Virus record (IMG/VR): IMGVR_UViG_3300020465_000064
Coordinates: 1-30,199 of that record
Origin: a virus
Reading direction: 5' to 3' (one strand)
DNA: 30,199 nt
The position numbers and the translations under genes were made by a program. Positions within the stretch are counted from its first letter, which is position 1. Each line of letters opens with the position of its first letter. This document shows positions 19,541 to 27,932 of this stretch, one piece after another. Under the pieces are notes generated by a model. That model was not told the origin of the DNA. It ran no database searches and saw nothing but the letters and a program-made list of their open reading frames with translations.

Positions 19541-19564
19541 TTTGCACAGTTGATGTAGATCACT
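19541..19564 (-). promoter_or_regulatory. leftward leader element, copy 15
   Basis: AGTGATC, spacer, CATCAACTGTGCAAA, ATG immediately following. There is no hairpin ahead of it; two direct ACTAACATC repeats lie there instead. Confidence 0.7.
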
Positions 19565-19581
19565 AACATCGAACTAACATC
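19562..19581. repeat. direct repeat ACTAACATC x2
   Basis: ACTAACATC at 19562-19570 and again at 19573-19581, next to leader copy 15. A related ACTAACAT lies at 13273-13280 beside copy 3, and CTAACATC at 19952-19959. Confidence 0.5.
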
Positions 19582-20310
19582 AAACGCAGCAGTTGGTGGT
19601 AGGTGTGGGTGGTTATAAAATATTGCAACGTAGTAAGAAGTACGAGCACAAAATGTAGCGAACGAAGTGAGCGAAATGCATGAGCGAGGCGAACACTGAG
19701 CGAGCAAAGCGAGCGAATCCTTATCCAGAAAAGGAGTAATTTAGCATCTGTCTTTAGATAAGACGCCCCGCAGCGCGGTCGCTTGGAGCATTCGAGAAAC
19801 GCATCGTAGACGCGTATGTGTGTGGGATAACTGTTAAATATACAGGCGTAGTGGGATAGAGCATGCGAAAAACTGAAGGGAGGGGTGGGCTACGTGCCAG
19901 AGCGTCGCGTTATTAAATAGCGTGGAGATTGTGGCCGCTGTTAAACATCAGCTAACATCGGCAGCCTACGCATTAACTTCGGCTACTAATAGGTAGCTAT
20001 CGCCAGGCATACGTCAACGCAGGCAGCGCTGTCGCTTTCGCGTTAACAACGAACGAAGCAGGTAACTAAGCGAGGACGGGACGTCCGAGCGGCGCGGCAA
20101 CGTACCACCTTCTTTTTTTGTTTGAGGACTTTTCGAATGTGCGGGGGGTGTTTAATGTATGCCGAGCGACGCAACAAAAATCGCTCAGGTCCCGCGAGGC
20201 CTTTTAGGTACAAACTTTCGCTTCTTGAGGATTAATAGTGAACAAATTTTTACTAAAAAATTATTTATCCCTATTCGCGCGAGGCGAAGCCTTTTGAGAC
20301 CCCCGATAGA
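19582..20310. other. long non-coding intergenic region between the leftward and rightward arms
   Basis: No convincing gene in about 730 bp. It holds a purine-rich stretch of imperfect GAGCGA/GCGAAC repeats at about 19658-19720, a GGACG-GGA-CGTCC hairpin near 20075, a T-tract at 20111-20117, an AATTTTT/AAAAATT hairpin near 20244-20262 and TTCGC/GCGAA shortly after. It looks more G/C-rich than the flanking genes. A 95-codon frame from 20159 runs into the next gene and has an unlikely composition, so I do not call it. Candidate roles: origin, packaging site, regulatory RNA or late control region. Confidence 0.5.
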
Positions 20311-20323
20311 CTGTATATATGTG
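20311..20323 (+). promoter_or_regulatory. candidate rightward promoter, TATATATGTG type
   Basis: CTGTATATATGTG lies about 15 nt before the GTG at 20338, matching sites before 13318 and 26527 in position and A/T core. Weak on its own. Confidence 0.35.
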
Positions 20324-20337
20324 TTTAGTAGACGACT

Positions 20338-23300
20338 GTGGCTGGTAGCGTTTGGGAACCTCATCATGGTGGTAACGAACCACCTAAAAATAAGCAAGGC
20401 AGACCGTGGGTTAGCGAAAGAAGTAGGTATGCAAATCCAGAATTAAGTACTTTTCAGAAGTGGTTTTCAGCTGTCAAGAAAGATCAAGCAAGATATCAGC
20501 AGAAAAATGCTCCTCAAGGCTTTGGTGCGACACAACAAAAGCCTCAAGGACCTCAAGATGCGGATAGTTTTGCCTTTGAAGCGATTAAAAGGGCCAAAAA
20601 CCCTCAACTCAATGTCAAAAAGAACCTCGTACAGCACAGATATATAAGTAATAAGAAGACACAAATTGCCAATATCAAAGATCAGGGCAGCAGGAACCTT
20701 AAAGAAGGTGAAATATTTACTAAAAACAATCCTTTGGTGCAGGAAAAGGCCGCACAGGATAAAAAATTAAATGAGAGCCTCCCTTCGGGAGTCGAAAGCA
20801 GGGCTGAGCAAATCTCAAACAGCCTTCAAAATCGGGTTACCAGTTCGGATCCGAAGCAAAGGGGCTGGGGTAACGTTGCTGCACAAGGTGGCTTAGTCGC
20901 AACGCAAAAGGTTAAGCAGGCTGCGCTCGCTCAGGCCGCGACTCCTGAAGCTGTAAGCCAAATAGCAGGTAAAAGTATCCCTGCAAATGTTGCTAAAGAG
21001 ATGCAAGAAATAATGAAGGCGGCTCCAACCCTCTCAGCACAGGATGCATATAGGTATGCGTTACGTTCTACTGAAAATCCTGAAGCTTCTGGTGACTTGC
21101 AAGGCTTAGGGGCTAAAGCCTATTTCGAAAAAATACGTAACCAGCAAGCAAAATTTGGCGATATTGCTCAAAAATTAGAAAATCTTCCTGAAAGAAGCCT
21201 TGTTACCGAGGCGGTTGGTGATGTAAACGTAGAAATTTCGCAGGAAGAGGTAAAACGCAGGCTTGTGGGTGAGTTCTTCAATGTCGATGGCACTCAAAAA
21301 ATACCTGTGACTCCTGCAAATGTTTTAGCGGTTTTGGAAGATAGGAATAAGTTTTCCGCTAGGGAAGCAGCTCAGATCAAGCAAAGTGATCTTCAGCCTT
21401 GGATGAGTGGTTATCTAAAGCAATCCACTAAAGAGGAGACAGAGCAAGTAGCACTTACGGAAGGAAAAGAGTCTACATATAAAGGTAAGCGCACAGCAGA
21501 GCTCAAAGAGAAAAAAGAGACAATAGACCCATTCATGATTCCCATGCTGATGTCTCCTGTCACAGAGACGGTGAATCTTGTAGATGCTAAGACAGGTTTA
21601 GGTGGACAAGGTGCTACATACCTAGAAGGGTTAAGCGTTAACAAGAAAGATCCTAGTCAACTCAGGAGGTTCCGTAAACTGGACGCCGGTAAGGTTAAAC
21701 TTGCAATGTTAAATCCTGCGTATGTTCTTCCAGATGAAATAGCAGGAACAAAATATAGACGTTATAACGATAACGAGAGTTCTGAGGGTATGTCTAAATA
21801 TGTAGGAGTACCTACAGAAGATCCTTTGCAGCAGGCAACCTTACCTCAGTTCGACCCTAATCGTCGCAGAGGAGCAGCAGGAAATATGACTCTAGGTCAA
21901 GCATTGACTCAAATACTGCTAGAAGGTAGAACCCCTATCAGAGACTTCGCTAAAGGAGAAGTTATAGAGGTTCAGGATGGAAAGAAGACAAGATACTTCC
22001 TTCCTGATCAGACAGCTTACGAACAAGGACTGATAGCAAGTGATAGTAACTGGAAGTTACAGGGTCCTAGGCAAGATCAATCCTATGCAGTTACTTCTGA
22101 TGATATTGGTCAGGTAGCTTCATCTTCCACGTCAACAGCCATACCTTGGAACAAATCTGGTGCAGTGGATCCAAAAGCAGCAATGTTCCCCACGTTTAGG
22201 ATGCCTACGCCTTTTAATTCTTCTAAAACTACTGAGAAAGTTTTTACTAGTCAGGGATACGTGCCAACCCCTCGTAATAGGGGATTAGATGAATTAGATG
22301 ATATAGAGCTAGGAGTAAGGGGTCAGCAAATGAGAGTTCGAAATCTGATAGATGCTTATATGCCTAACAGGATTGATGCTCAGACTCCAATCCCTACAGG
22401 ACTTGAATTATTTCCTCTTTACGGTTCAGCCGAAGGTGGAATGAGATCCTACAGGGTAGGTAACAGTTTTATGTACTCTAATGATGCTATGAGGGCTGTT
22501 AGCGATTTAATAGAGCAGGTTACTCGTTTAGATCCTAATATCGACGGTGCTTACAGACCATCAATTAATGAGCCTTTAGCTAGGGATGATTGGAGATTGA
22601 AAAAAATTCAAGGTATGGCTTTGTTAGATACAACACCTAAAGTTCTCGCGGATAAAAAATTATGGCCAAAAGAAGTATTAGATGTTTACGATCAGATGGA
22701 GTACGAGCTTAGAAAACGCAAGGCAGTCAATCCTAATTACAAAATGCCAGAAGCAGCCTTAGATTGGAGAAATAGCATGTTATTCGATCCCGGTGGAGTA
22801 GCAGGGTCTCAAGCTTTAAAAGGAAAAAAATTAGTTGATTATCCTTTAGGAATCTGGAGATCACCCAATGCTAAGAGTTTGCAAGACTTCCTTACAACTT
22901 TACCAGGAGGTGACTCTCCTCTACCTAAGTGGCAAGGACAGTGGGGAATGATTCAAAAGTTATTAAATGCGTCTGGTGGTATCATTCCTGACGAGTCTAA
23001 TATCCAATCAAGACTACCTGGTGTAGTTATGAGAGATAACTTTGGAAGTATGGGTGCGGAAGGTAGATCTTATGAGGACTTAGCTAAAGCTTTAGATATT
23101 CCACTGCAGGGTTTAAGTGGACAACAAAAAGAACGCTTGAAAGTTTTAGCTAGACAATTTGGTCCGCAGGCTCTTACATCGACTTCAGATCCTACTCCTA
23201 TCAATCCTTCCCTAACAGCAGAAGCAGTAGGAGCAATATCAGGAAATACAAATCCTCAGTCAGGAGCTGTAGATCCTCAAATGGCAGTGGGAGGATTGAA

Positions 23301-23358
23301 AAATATGGATCCAATAGCAGCTTATAAATTCTTAACTAATAAGATGAGGCGTAGATAG
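20338..23358 (+). CDS. large virion-like protein, 1006 aa, GTG start
   Basis: The largest gene of the window. The N-terminal 150 residues are Gln/Lys/Asn-rich and probably disordered (NEPPKNKQGRPW, KKDQARYQQKNAPQGFGA); then come Ala-rich helices (KVKQAALAQAATPEAVSQIAG) and a long mixed region with many Pro, Arg and Tyr. No enzyme motif or membrane span is seen. An in-frame TAG sits three codons before the GTG, so this is the first possible start. It leads the rightward block and is probably an internal or structural virion protein, judged from size, composition and neighbours only. Confidence 0.7.
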   Translation: MAGSVWEPHHGGNEPPKNKQGRPWVSERSRYANPELSTFQKWFSAVKKDQARYQQKNAPQGFGATQQKPQGPQDADSFAFEAIKRAKNPQLNVKKNLVQHRYISNKKTQIANIKDQGSRNLKEGEIFTKNNPLVQEKAAQDKKLNESLPSGVESRAEQISNSLQNRVTSSDPKQRGWGNVAAQGGLVATQKVKQAALAQAATPEAVSQIAGKSIPANVAKEMQEIMKAAPTLSAQDAYRYALRSTENPEASGDLQGLGAKAYFEKIRNQQAKFGDIAQKLENLPERSLVTEAVGDVNVEISQEEVKRRLVGEFFNVDGTQKIPVTPANVLAVLEDRNKFSAREAAQIKQSDLQPWMSGYLKQSTKEETEQVALTEGKESTYKGKRTAELKEKKETIDPFMIPMLMSPVTETVNLVDAKTGLGGQGATYLEGLSVNKKDPSQLRRFRKLDAGKVKLAMLNPAYVLPDEIAGTKYRRYNDNESSEGMSKYVGVPTEDPLQQATLPQFDPNRRRGAAGNMTLGQALTQILLEGRTPIRDFAKGEVIEVQDGKKTRYFLPDQTAYEQGLIASDSNWKLQGPRQDQSYAVTSDDIGQVASSSTSTAIPWNKSGAVDPKAAMFPTFRMPTPFNSSKTTEKVFTSQGYVPTPRNRGLDELDDIELGVRGQQMRVRNLIDAYMPNRIDAQTPIPTGLELFPLYGSAEGGMRSYRVGNSFMYSNDAMRAVSDLIEQVTRLDPNIDGAYRPSINEPLARDDWRLKKIQGMALLDTTPKVLADKKLWPKEVLDVYDQMEYELRKRKAVNPNYKMPEAALDWRNSMLFDPGGVAGSQALKGKKLVDYPLGIWRSPNAKSLQDFLTTLPGGDSPLPKWQGQWGMIQKLLNASGGIIPDESNIQSRLPGVVMRDNFGSMGAEGRSYEDLAKALDIPLQGLSGQQKERLKVLARQFGPQALTSTSDPTPINPSLTAEAVGAISGNTNPQSGAVDPQMAVGGLKNMDPIAAYKFLTNKMRRR

Positions 23359-23404
23359 ATCGTTTTGATAGACAGGCTAAGATAAGTAAAACACTAGTAT
23401 TTAC

Positions 23405-23686
23405 GTGAAGCGGCCAGGTTTCGATAACAGCAAACTTGATACGTCGACAGCTATTCGCATGGCTCTTATTACCAAAGAGCAATTAGGTGAAAAGCCAGTC
23501 CACGGTTTAGGTGCTAGTGGGTCTGTAGTGGGCTTCGCTGGTGAAGCTTTAGCTGATATTGATAATTTAGGTGCGGCTGGAGAATTTGGTCGTCTACTGC
23601 AAGATCCTACGATTGCTCCGCAGATCTTCCAGAACGAACAGCGTAAAAATAATAGCGACTTCGGCCCCTACGGTATCTACGCATGA
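23405..23686 (+). CDS. virion-like hypothetical protein, 93 aa, GTG start
   Basis: Begins MKRPGFDNSKLDTSTAIRMA and has a Gly-rich middle (VHGLGASGSVVGFAGEALAD). It starts with GTG 46 nt after the previous stop and overlaps the next gene by 4 bp (ATGATG start region). Small, soluble, no known family. Probably a minor virion component. Confidence 0.6.
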   Translation: MKRPGFDNSKLDTSTAIRMALITKEQLGEKPVHGLGASGSVVGFAGEALADIDNLGAAGEFGRLLQDPTIAPQIFQNEQRKNNSDFGPYGIYA

Positions 23687-24291
23687 TGAACGTTGTATCT
23701 AGATTTGCTACTCAGATCCTGCCGAAGATAGGGAAACAGCTCTCTTACTTACGACCTCGTAGTACAGCTGATGCAGCCCTTAGATACATGCCTGAATTGG
23801 TATGGCCTATTTATTCAATGGCTCAATTACCAGAAGGTACACCTTTAAGCACTCGAATGTTTGTAGCGGGTGAAGATTTAGGTATTAACTTGCTTGGTTC
23901 ATTAGGTGGACAAGCTATTGGCTTAGGCGTTGGTAAAAATATGGCTACTAATAGATTAAGAAAACAAGGCAAGATAGGACTTAATTCAACTCTTGATGAT
24001 TTATATGATGGCTTTGACGGAATTAAACCTCCTGCAGGCTTAGATGCCGACATGGCAAGGCTTATGGAAATTGGACCTGCTATAAACGTTGGAGATATAA
24101 GTGGAAGCATGGCTGCAAATATGTTCTTACCTAGAAATCAGCTTCAAAAAGCATGGGCAGCTGCAGAAGGTACAGGATTAGAAGGCATGGATCAGCAAGC
24201 TCTGCTACAAATTTTGGCTGAAATTCAAAGACGAGAGGAATTAGGGGGCTTTGCCGCTACCGCTGCTAATCCTTACAGCTTTATGGGTTAA
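23683..24291 (+). CDS. virion-like hypothetical protein, 202 aa
   Basis: A basic N terminus (VVSRFATQILPKIGKQLSYL), a Gly/Leu-rich weakly hydrophobic middle (GINLLGSLGGQAIGLGVGK, about residues 68-86) and a helical, Gln-rich C terminus (MDQQALLQILAEIQRREELG). This is the type of composition seen in phage ejection or internal proteins. Two adjacent ATG codons are possible starts. Confidence 0.65.
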   Translation: MMNVVSRFATQILPKIGKQLSYLRPRSTADAALRYMPELVWPIYSMAQLPEGTPLSTRMFVAGEDLGINLLGSLGGQAIGLGVGKNMATNRLRKQGKIGLNSTLDDLYDGFDGIKPPAGLDADMARLMEIGPAINVGDISGSMAANMFLPRNQLQKAWAAAEGTGLEGMDQQALLQILAEIQRREELGGFAATAANPYSFMG

Positions 24292-24294
24292 ATA

Positions 24295-25509
24295 ATGGCA
24301 GAAACAAACGCTTTTGAAGGTTTCGGACCTACTTTTCGTCAACGACTAAGTCAAGTACCTAGCAGAATCGATGGCGATTTAAAATATCTGTCTAAGGCAT
24401 ACGAAAATACGCCTGTAGAGGCGATGCTTTCCAGTTCTCCTCTGGCTTTTAGGGCTAAATGGTCTTTACCTGAGTGGCTAGGAGGTTTTACTGACGATGC
24501 TAAGAACCAAATACTAGAGCTTCGCAACGACGATCCTCTTCTTAGGCGTTACACGTCTGTTCCTGGACTATATCCTGACCCTAGTTCTGCAACAGGTCGT
24601 GAACTAGGTCAAGCCACTTTCGGAAGAAAGCTTGGAAGTGGAATGGGAACCCTAATTGCAGACATTATGCAAGATGGAGCTCGTAATATTTGGTGGTTTT
24701 TAAACGCACCTCAAGCTTTAGCTCAACTTGCTACGTTGCAAGCGGTTTCTGAAGGCACAAACGCTGCAGAGAGGCAGGCACTAGGCTTGGATAAGTTGCC
24801 ATACGACAAGAAAAAACCCACTATCCGACACAAAGGACGGAGATTGGCTGCAACTTTACCCGCTGTTGTAGGTGTTTCGTATGCAATTGGAAACTTAAAC
24901 AGGCAGGACGGATATAAAGCAATTATTCCAGACGAGAATGATCCTCGTAAATCAGCTGATCCTGTATCTGAAGTACTCAGTCGTTATTTCTTAGGTCGAA
25001 CTGGCAGACTTCTTCCTTACGACGAGTTTATAAAAGAAAGACCTGACGTTTCGCCTGAGCAGTACAAAGCCTATAAGAGGTATCTGTTCTCAGGCACGTC
25101 TCCTGTAAAAGCTACAACAGAAGGCATTCATGGCCCTGAGGTTACATTCCTTGGAAAATCTATCCCATTAACAACAGGGATTCTTCCTCTAGTCGCTGCT
25201 GCAGCTGGTGGTTATAGAGGTTCAAGAAACGCTGCTGCTCGTTTAAGAAACAAGAAAAACCAAGCTGTGGAATTAAGTGATAAGCTTAGACGTATTAAGA
25301 CAGATTTAGATAAGGGTAAAAAAGGTGTTACCAAGCTTGATTACGAAAAGGCAGCTAAAGACTATGCAGACCTAGATACGGCTAATGAAGTGGAAGCATT
25401 GAAGTCAATCATGCTTAATAGTGGTGTAGGCGTTGCTGGAGGAATAACAGTGGGAAGTATCCTAGAATCAATGAGAAGAGGTCAATCCCAAAGGGAATTA
25501 GAAAGTTAA
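24295..25509 (+). CDS. virion-like protein with weak membrane segments, 404 aa
   Basis: Several moderately hydrophobic Gly/Ala stretches (LAATLPAVVGVSYAIG near 186, TTGILPLVAAAAGGY near 290, VGVAGGITVGSILE near the end) lie between basic, Arg/Lys-rich regions, including a helical RLRNKKNQAVELSDKLRRIK. This fits a protein that inserts into a host membrane during DNA delivery, but no homologue is recognised. It begins 3 nt after the previous stop. Confidence 0.65.
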   Translation: MAETNAFEGFGPTFRQRLSQVPSRIDGDLKYLSKAYENTPVEAMLSSSPLAFRAKWSLPEWLGGFTDDAKNQILELRNDDPLLRRYTSVPGLYPDPSSATGRELGQATFGRKLGSGMGTLIADIMQDGARNIWWFLNAPQALAQLATLQAVSEGTNAAERQALGLDKLPYDKKKPTIRHKGRRLAATLPAVVGVSYAIGNLNRQDGYKAIIPDENDPRKSADPVSEVLSRYFLGRTGRLLPYDEFIKERPDVSPEQYKAYKRYLFSGTSPVKATTEGIHGPEVTFLGKSIPLTTGILPLVAAAAGGYRGSRNAAARLRNKKNQAVELSDKLRRIKTDLDKGKKGVTKLDYEKAAKDYADLDTANEVEALKSIMLNSGVGVAGGITVGSILESMRRGQSQRELES

Positions 25510-25510
25510 C

Positions 25511-25975
25511 ATGACATTTACTGCATACAGCCCTCGAGTCGCAAGAGGAAGTTTAAGTGATGATTTTTCTAAATCTCAAGCAGTCGCTGATCAAGTAAGG
25601 AAAGACATAGAAAGAGATGCAATAGAGAGAGCATTGAAGTGGCAAAGCAGCGAAATAAGAAAAAATATCAGAGGTGCTCAGCCTGTACAAATGGGACCGT
25701 CCGAGCCTAGCATGGCTGAACAGTTGCTTGGTATTGGTGCTAATTATTTAAACGAAAAAGGAGTCTTCGATAACGGACTAAGAGGAATATTCGGAGGAGG
25801 ATCTGATCCTACTTTCGGAACAGGAATACCAAGCGGAACTAACCTTCCTGATGGTTCTTTCGGAATAGGTTCTAAAGCTAGCGATGTTGTAAGTAGACAT
25901 GTTGCAGGGTCGTCAGCAATTCAGCCTGTCACTAGTGGTGGTATTGATTTCTCATTCCTTCCTTGGGTTAATTGA
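25511..25975 (+). CDS. virion-like hypothetical protein, 154 aa
   Basis: A basic helical N-terminal half (VADQVRKDIERDAIERALKW) and a Gly/Ser/Pro-rich C-terminal half (FGTGIPSGTNLPDGSFGIGS), probably flexible. It is packed 1 nt after its neighbour and ends directly before the next ATG. Function unknown; likely structural from context. Confidence 0.65.
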   Translation: MTFTAYSPRVARGSLSDDFSKSQAVADQVRKDIERDAIERALKWQSSEIRKNIRGAQPVQMGPSEPSMAEQLLGIGANYLNEKGVFDNGLRGIFGGGSDPTFGTGIPSGTNLPDGSFGIGSKASDVVSRHVAGSSAIQPVTSGGIDFSFLPWVN

Positions 25976-26479
25976 ATGGCACGTTACTCGTCAGATTGGA
26001 TTACAGGCACAGGCCTTGATGCTCGGAGAGATTCACCGACGGTAGGCTATGACTGGTTAAAGACTAAGGATGTTTTCGATCCAAGTGAAACAGGCTTGAG
26101 AAAACAAGAAATAATAAATGATTTAAGTAGTAAATATAACGTAGGTATTCAAAATCCTTATAGCACTCCTGACTATCAACCAACAATTGCTAGTTCAGAC
26201 GTAGGTTTTGGTACTGATTTTTCTGATATTCTTGCTGCAGATATGTATAAGGATTACGCTAGTGAAATGCGTATGGCTGGTAATGTTTACGATGATATCT
26301 TCTTAACTCGCTTCTATGACGGACAAGCAGATCTTAATAAGCCTCAGAAGAAGAAAGGTGGAATTTGGGGAACTCTTGGATCTATCGCTGGCATGGTTAT
26401 AGGTAATACAGTGGCACCAGGTATTGGTGGCCAAATAGGTGCAACGATAGGTGGCAAGGTAGGGTCTGGAATCGGTTAA
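25976..26479 (+). CDS. virion-like protein with C-terminal glycine zipper, 167 aa
   Basis: A hydrophilic N-terminal region is followed by a C-terminal glycine-zipper stretch (WGTLGSIAGMVIGNTVAPGI, GGQIGATIGGKVGSGIG) after a KKKGG hinge. Glycine zippers of this kind occur in phage ejection and pore-forming proteins. The sequence ends immediately after the zipper. Confidence 0.65.
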   Translation: MARYSSDWITGTGLDARRDSPTVGYDWLKTKDVFDPSETGLRKQEIINDLSSKYNVGIQNPYSTPDYQPTIASSDVGFGTDFSDILAADMYKDYASEMRMAGNVYDDIFLTRFYDGQADLNKPQKKKGGIWGTLGSIAGMVIGNTVAPGIGGQIGATIGGKVGSGIG

Positions 26480-26496
26480 CGAAAACGTCTACACTT

Positions 26497-26511
26497 AGTA
26501 CATATAGTGTG
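26497..26511 (+). promoter_or_regulatory. candidate rightward promoter, CATATAGTGTG type
   Basis: TAGTACATATAGTGT-type core about 16 nt before the ATG at 26527, in one of the few gaps (47 nt) of this block. Compare the cores before 13318 and 20338. Confidence 0.35.
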
Positions 26512-26526
26512 TAATTTGACTGTCTG

Positions 26527-27384
26527 ATGGGAAGAAAACCTAATCCTGCACCTGGTTTCCTACAGGCAGTTCAGGAGCAATATAGAATAGCTCTCCAAAA
26601 CGGACAAAAGGGTGTAAGCGAGTTTTTCACCACAGTTTTACCTGCCATGCAAATGCTATGGGGAGGAGCTAAAGAAGGAACTACAAATGCTGCCAACACT
26701 GCTAAACAAGCTGTCAAAAATGCGGCTAGCAAACTTCCTAAAACTTCTATCCCGACAGCTGGTGCGAGGCCTGAATTTCTGCAAGGCGTAGGAGATGTTC
26801 TCTTAGATTCGGGGTCTACAGGCAGATTACCTATCAGCAAAGGCCTTGCTAGTGCTGGATTGCTGACTGCTATCTTGGCAGGAGGAATGGAATTAGCAGA
26901 TGATAATGATCCTTTAGCTAGAAATATTGTTGAAGGCGCAGGCGTTACAGGCGGTCAAATAGGTGGTGGATACTTAGGAGGTGCAGCTGCAGCTGCTTTA
27001 GCAGGTGGCAAGCTTGGCCTAGCCGCAGGTCCTTGGGCTCCTATAGCTATTCCTGCGGGGATGATTATTGGTGGTCTAGCTGGTGGTGATATTCTTAAGA
27101 ATTTGGGTGGAGCTTCATACGATGCGGTTACAGGAATTAATGCTGAAGATCGTGCAATGGGTAGACAGAAGGAAGATTTAGAAAGAAGACAAGAATTGGC
27201 TTTATACGAAATGCAGCTTGCTATGGAGAATCAAAGAGCAATGGATCAGTTCAATGCTGATCAGTTTGAGAATCAATTACTCATGAGAGATAAATTAGAT
27301 GACAGGGGTCGTGTCCAGCAGCTTTATGATAATAGTATGGCTAATGATCAAGCACTGATCACTTCTATCTTGGCGAGTTTGTAA
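26527..27384 (+). CDS. virion-like protein with long glycine zipper, 285 aa
   Basis: A hydrophobic Gly/Ala region of about 75 residues in the middle (GVTGGQIGGGYLGGAAAAAL, then PWAPIAIPAGMIIGGLAGGD) likely spans membranes. It is flanked by an Ala/Lys-rich N-terminal half and a C-terminal helical, Gln/Glu/Asp-rich half (LERRQELALYEMQLAMENQR). The composition is that of internal virion or ejection proteins of podo- and siphophages. It may have its own promoter (26497-26511). Confidence 0.65.
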   Translation: MGRKPNPAPGFLQAVQEQYRIALQNGQKGVSEFFTTVLPAMQMLWGGAKEGTTNAANTAKQAVKNAASKLPKTSIPTAGARPEFLQGVGDVLLDSGSTGRLPISKGLASAGLLTAILAGGMELADDNDPLARNIVEGAGVTGGQIGGGYLGGAAAAALAGGKLGLAAGPWAPIAIPAGMIIGGLAGGDILKNLGGASYDAVTGINAEDRAMGRQKEDLERRQELALYEMQLAMENQRAMDQFNADQFENQLLMRDKLDDRGRVQQLYDNSMANDQALITSILASL

Positions 27385-27387
27385 ATT

Positions 27388-27930
27388 ATGGGATTAGCTC
27401 AACAATTCTTAGCAGGGAGATCTCCACACCGAGTTTTAGTAGGGGATGAACCTTTAGATACTAAATTTTCTGAAGCATTAGAAAGAGCTGTCACCGCGAG
27501 AGCTAAGAATGAATTCGGATTGGTTGAGAATGCAATGGATGAGGAAGGTGCTCTTGCTAGGACTCAAAATGCGTACCGTCAACAAAGGCAAGCGAAGCTA
27601 GAAGAAGCACAATACAAAGAAGCAGTAGAACAAGCTGCCGCAAAAGCTAAAGCAACAGATGCCATACTTGGCGATATCTTCCAGACCAAGCAAGAACGTT
27701 TTGATACATACTTAGATAACAAGGCGAAATGGGACAAGGCTCAAACAGACGACGCAATCAGTGGTCTTATAGAAAATCAGATAGCCAAAGAAAGGATAGC
27801 AAGCATGATATCTAACGCGACCACAGCACAGGAACTAGCAGAAGCAAGGAAATTGTTGAACGAATATAAGAATCAGAAGCTTAGATTGAATTCCAGTAAT
27901 ATAAATAAAGAAACGACTACGGCTAATTAA
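27388..27930 (+). CDS. coiled-coil virion-like protein, 180 aa
   Basis: Nearly all helical: Arg/Glu/Gln/Ala-rich (AYRQQRQAKLEEAQYKEAVE, then QAAAKAKATDAIL), with long heptad-like stretches and an Asn/Thr-rich end. It begins 3 nt after the preceding stop. It may be a structural or scaffold-type component; no family recognised. Confidence 0.6.
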   Translation: MGLAQQFLAGRSPHRVLVGDEPLDTKFSEALERAVTARAKNEFGLVENAMDEEGALARTQNAYRQQRQAKLEEAQYKEAVEQAAAKAKATDAILGDIFQTKQERFDTYLDNKAKWDKAQTDDAISGLIENQIAKERIASMISNATTAQELAEARKLLNEYKNQKLRLNSSNINKETTTAN

Positions 27931-27932
27931 GG

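Noticed and set aside
3515-19564. Leader element as a host sigma-70 promoter or a T7/Syn5-type promoter
   Set aside because: No TTGACA/TATAAT pair at proper spacing and no match to the phage polymerase promoters I can recall; left as an unknown type.
19658-19720. CRISPR-like or iteron array in the GAGCGA-rich stretch
   Set aside because: The units are short, irregular and without constant spacing, so neither a CRISPR array nor clear iterons can be claimed.
19740-19810. Possible tRNA in the intergenic region
   Set aside because: No acceptor stem or T-loop consensus could be fitted.
20159-20446. Rightward 95-aa ORF in the intergenic region
   Set aside because: It runs 109 bp into the large virion-like gene in another frame, crosses several hairpins and has no plausible composition or start signal.
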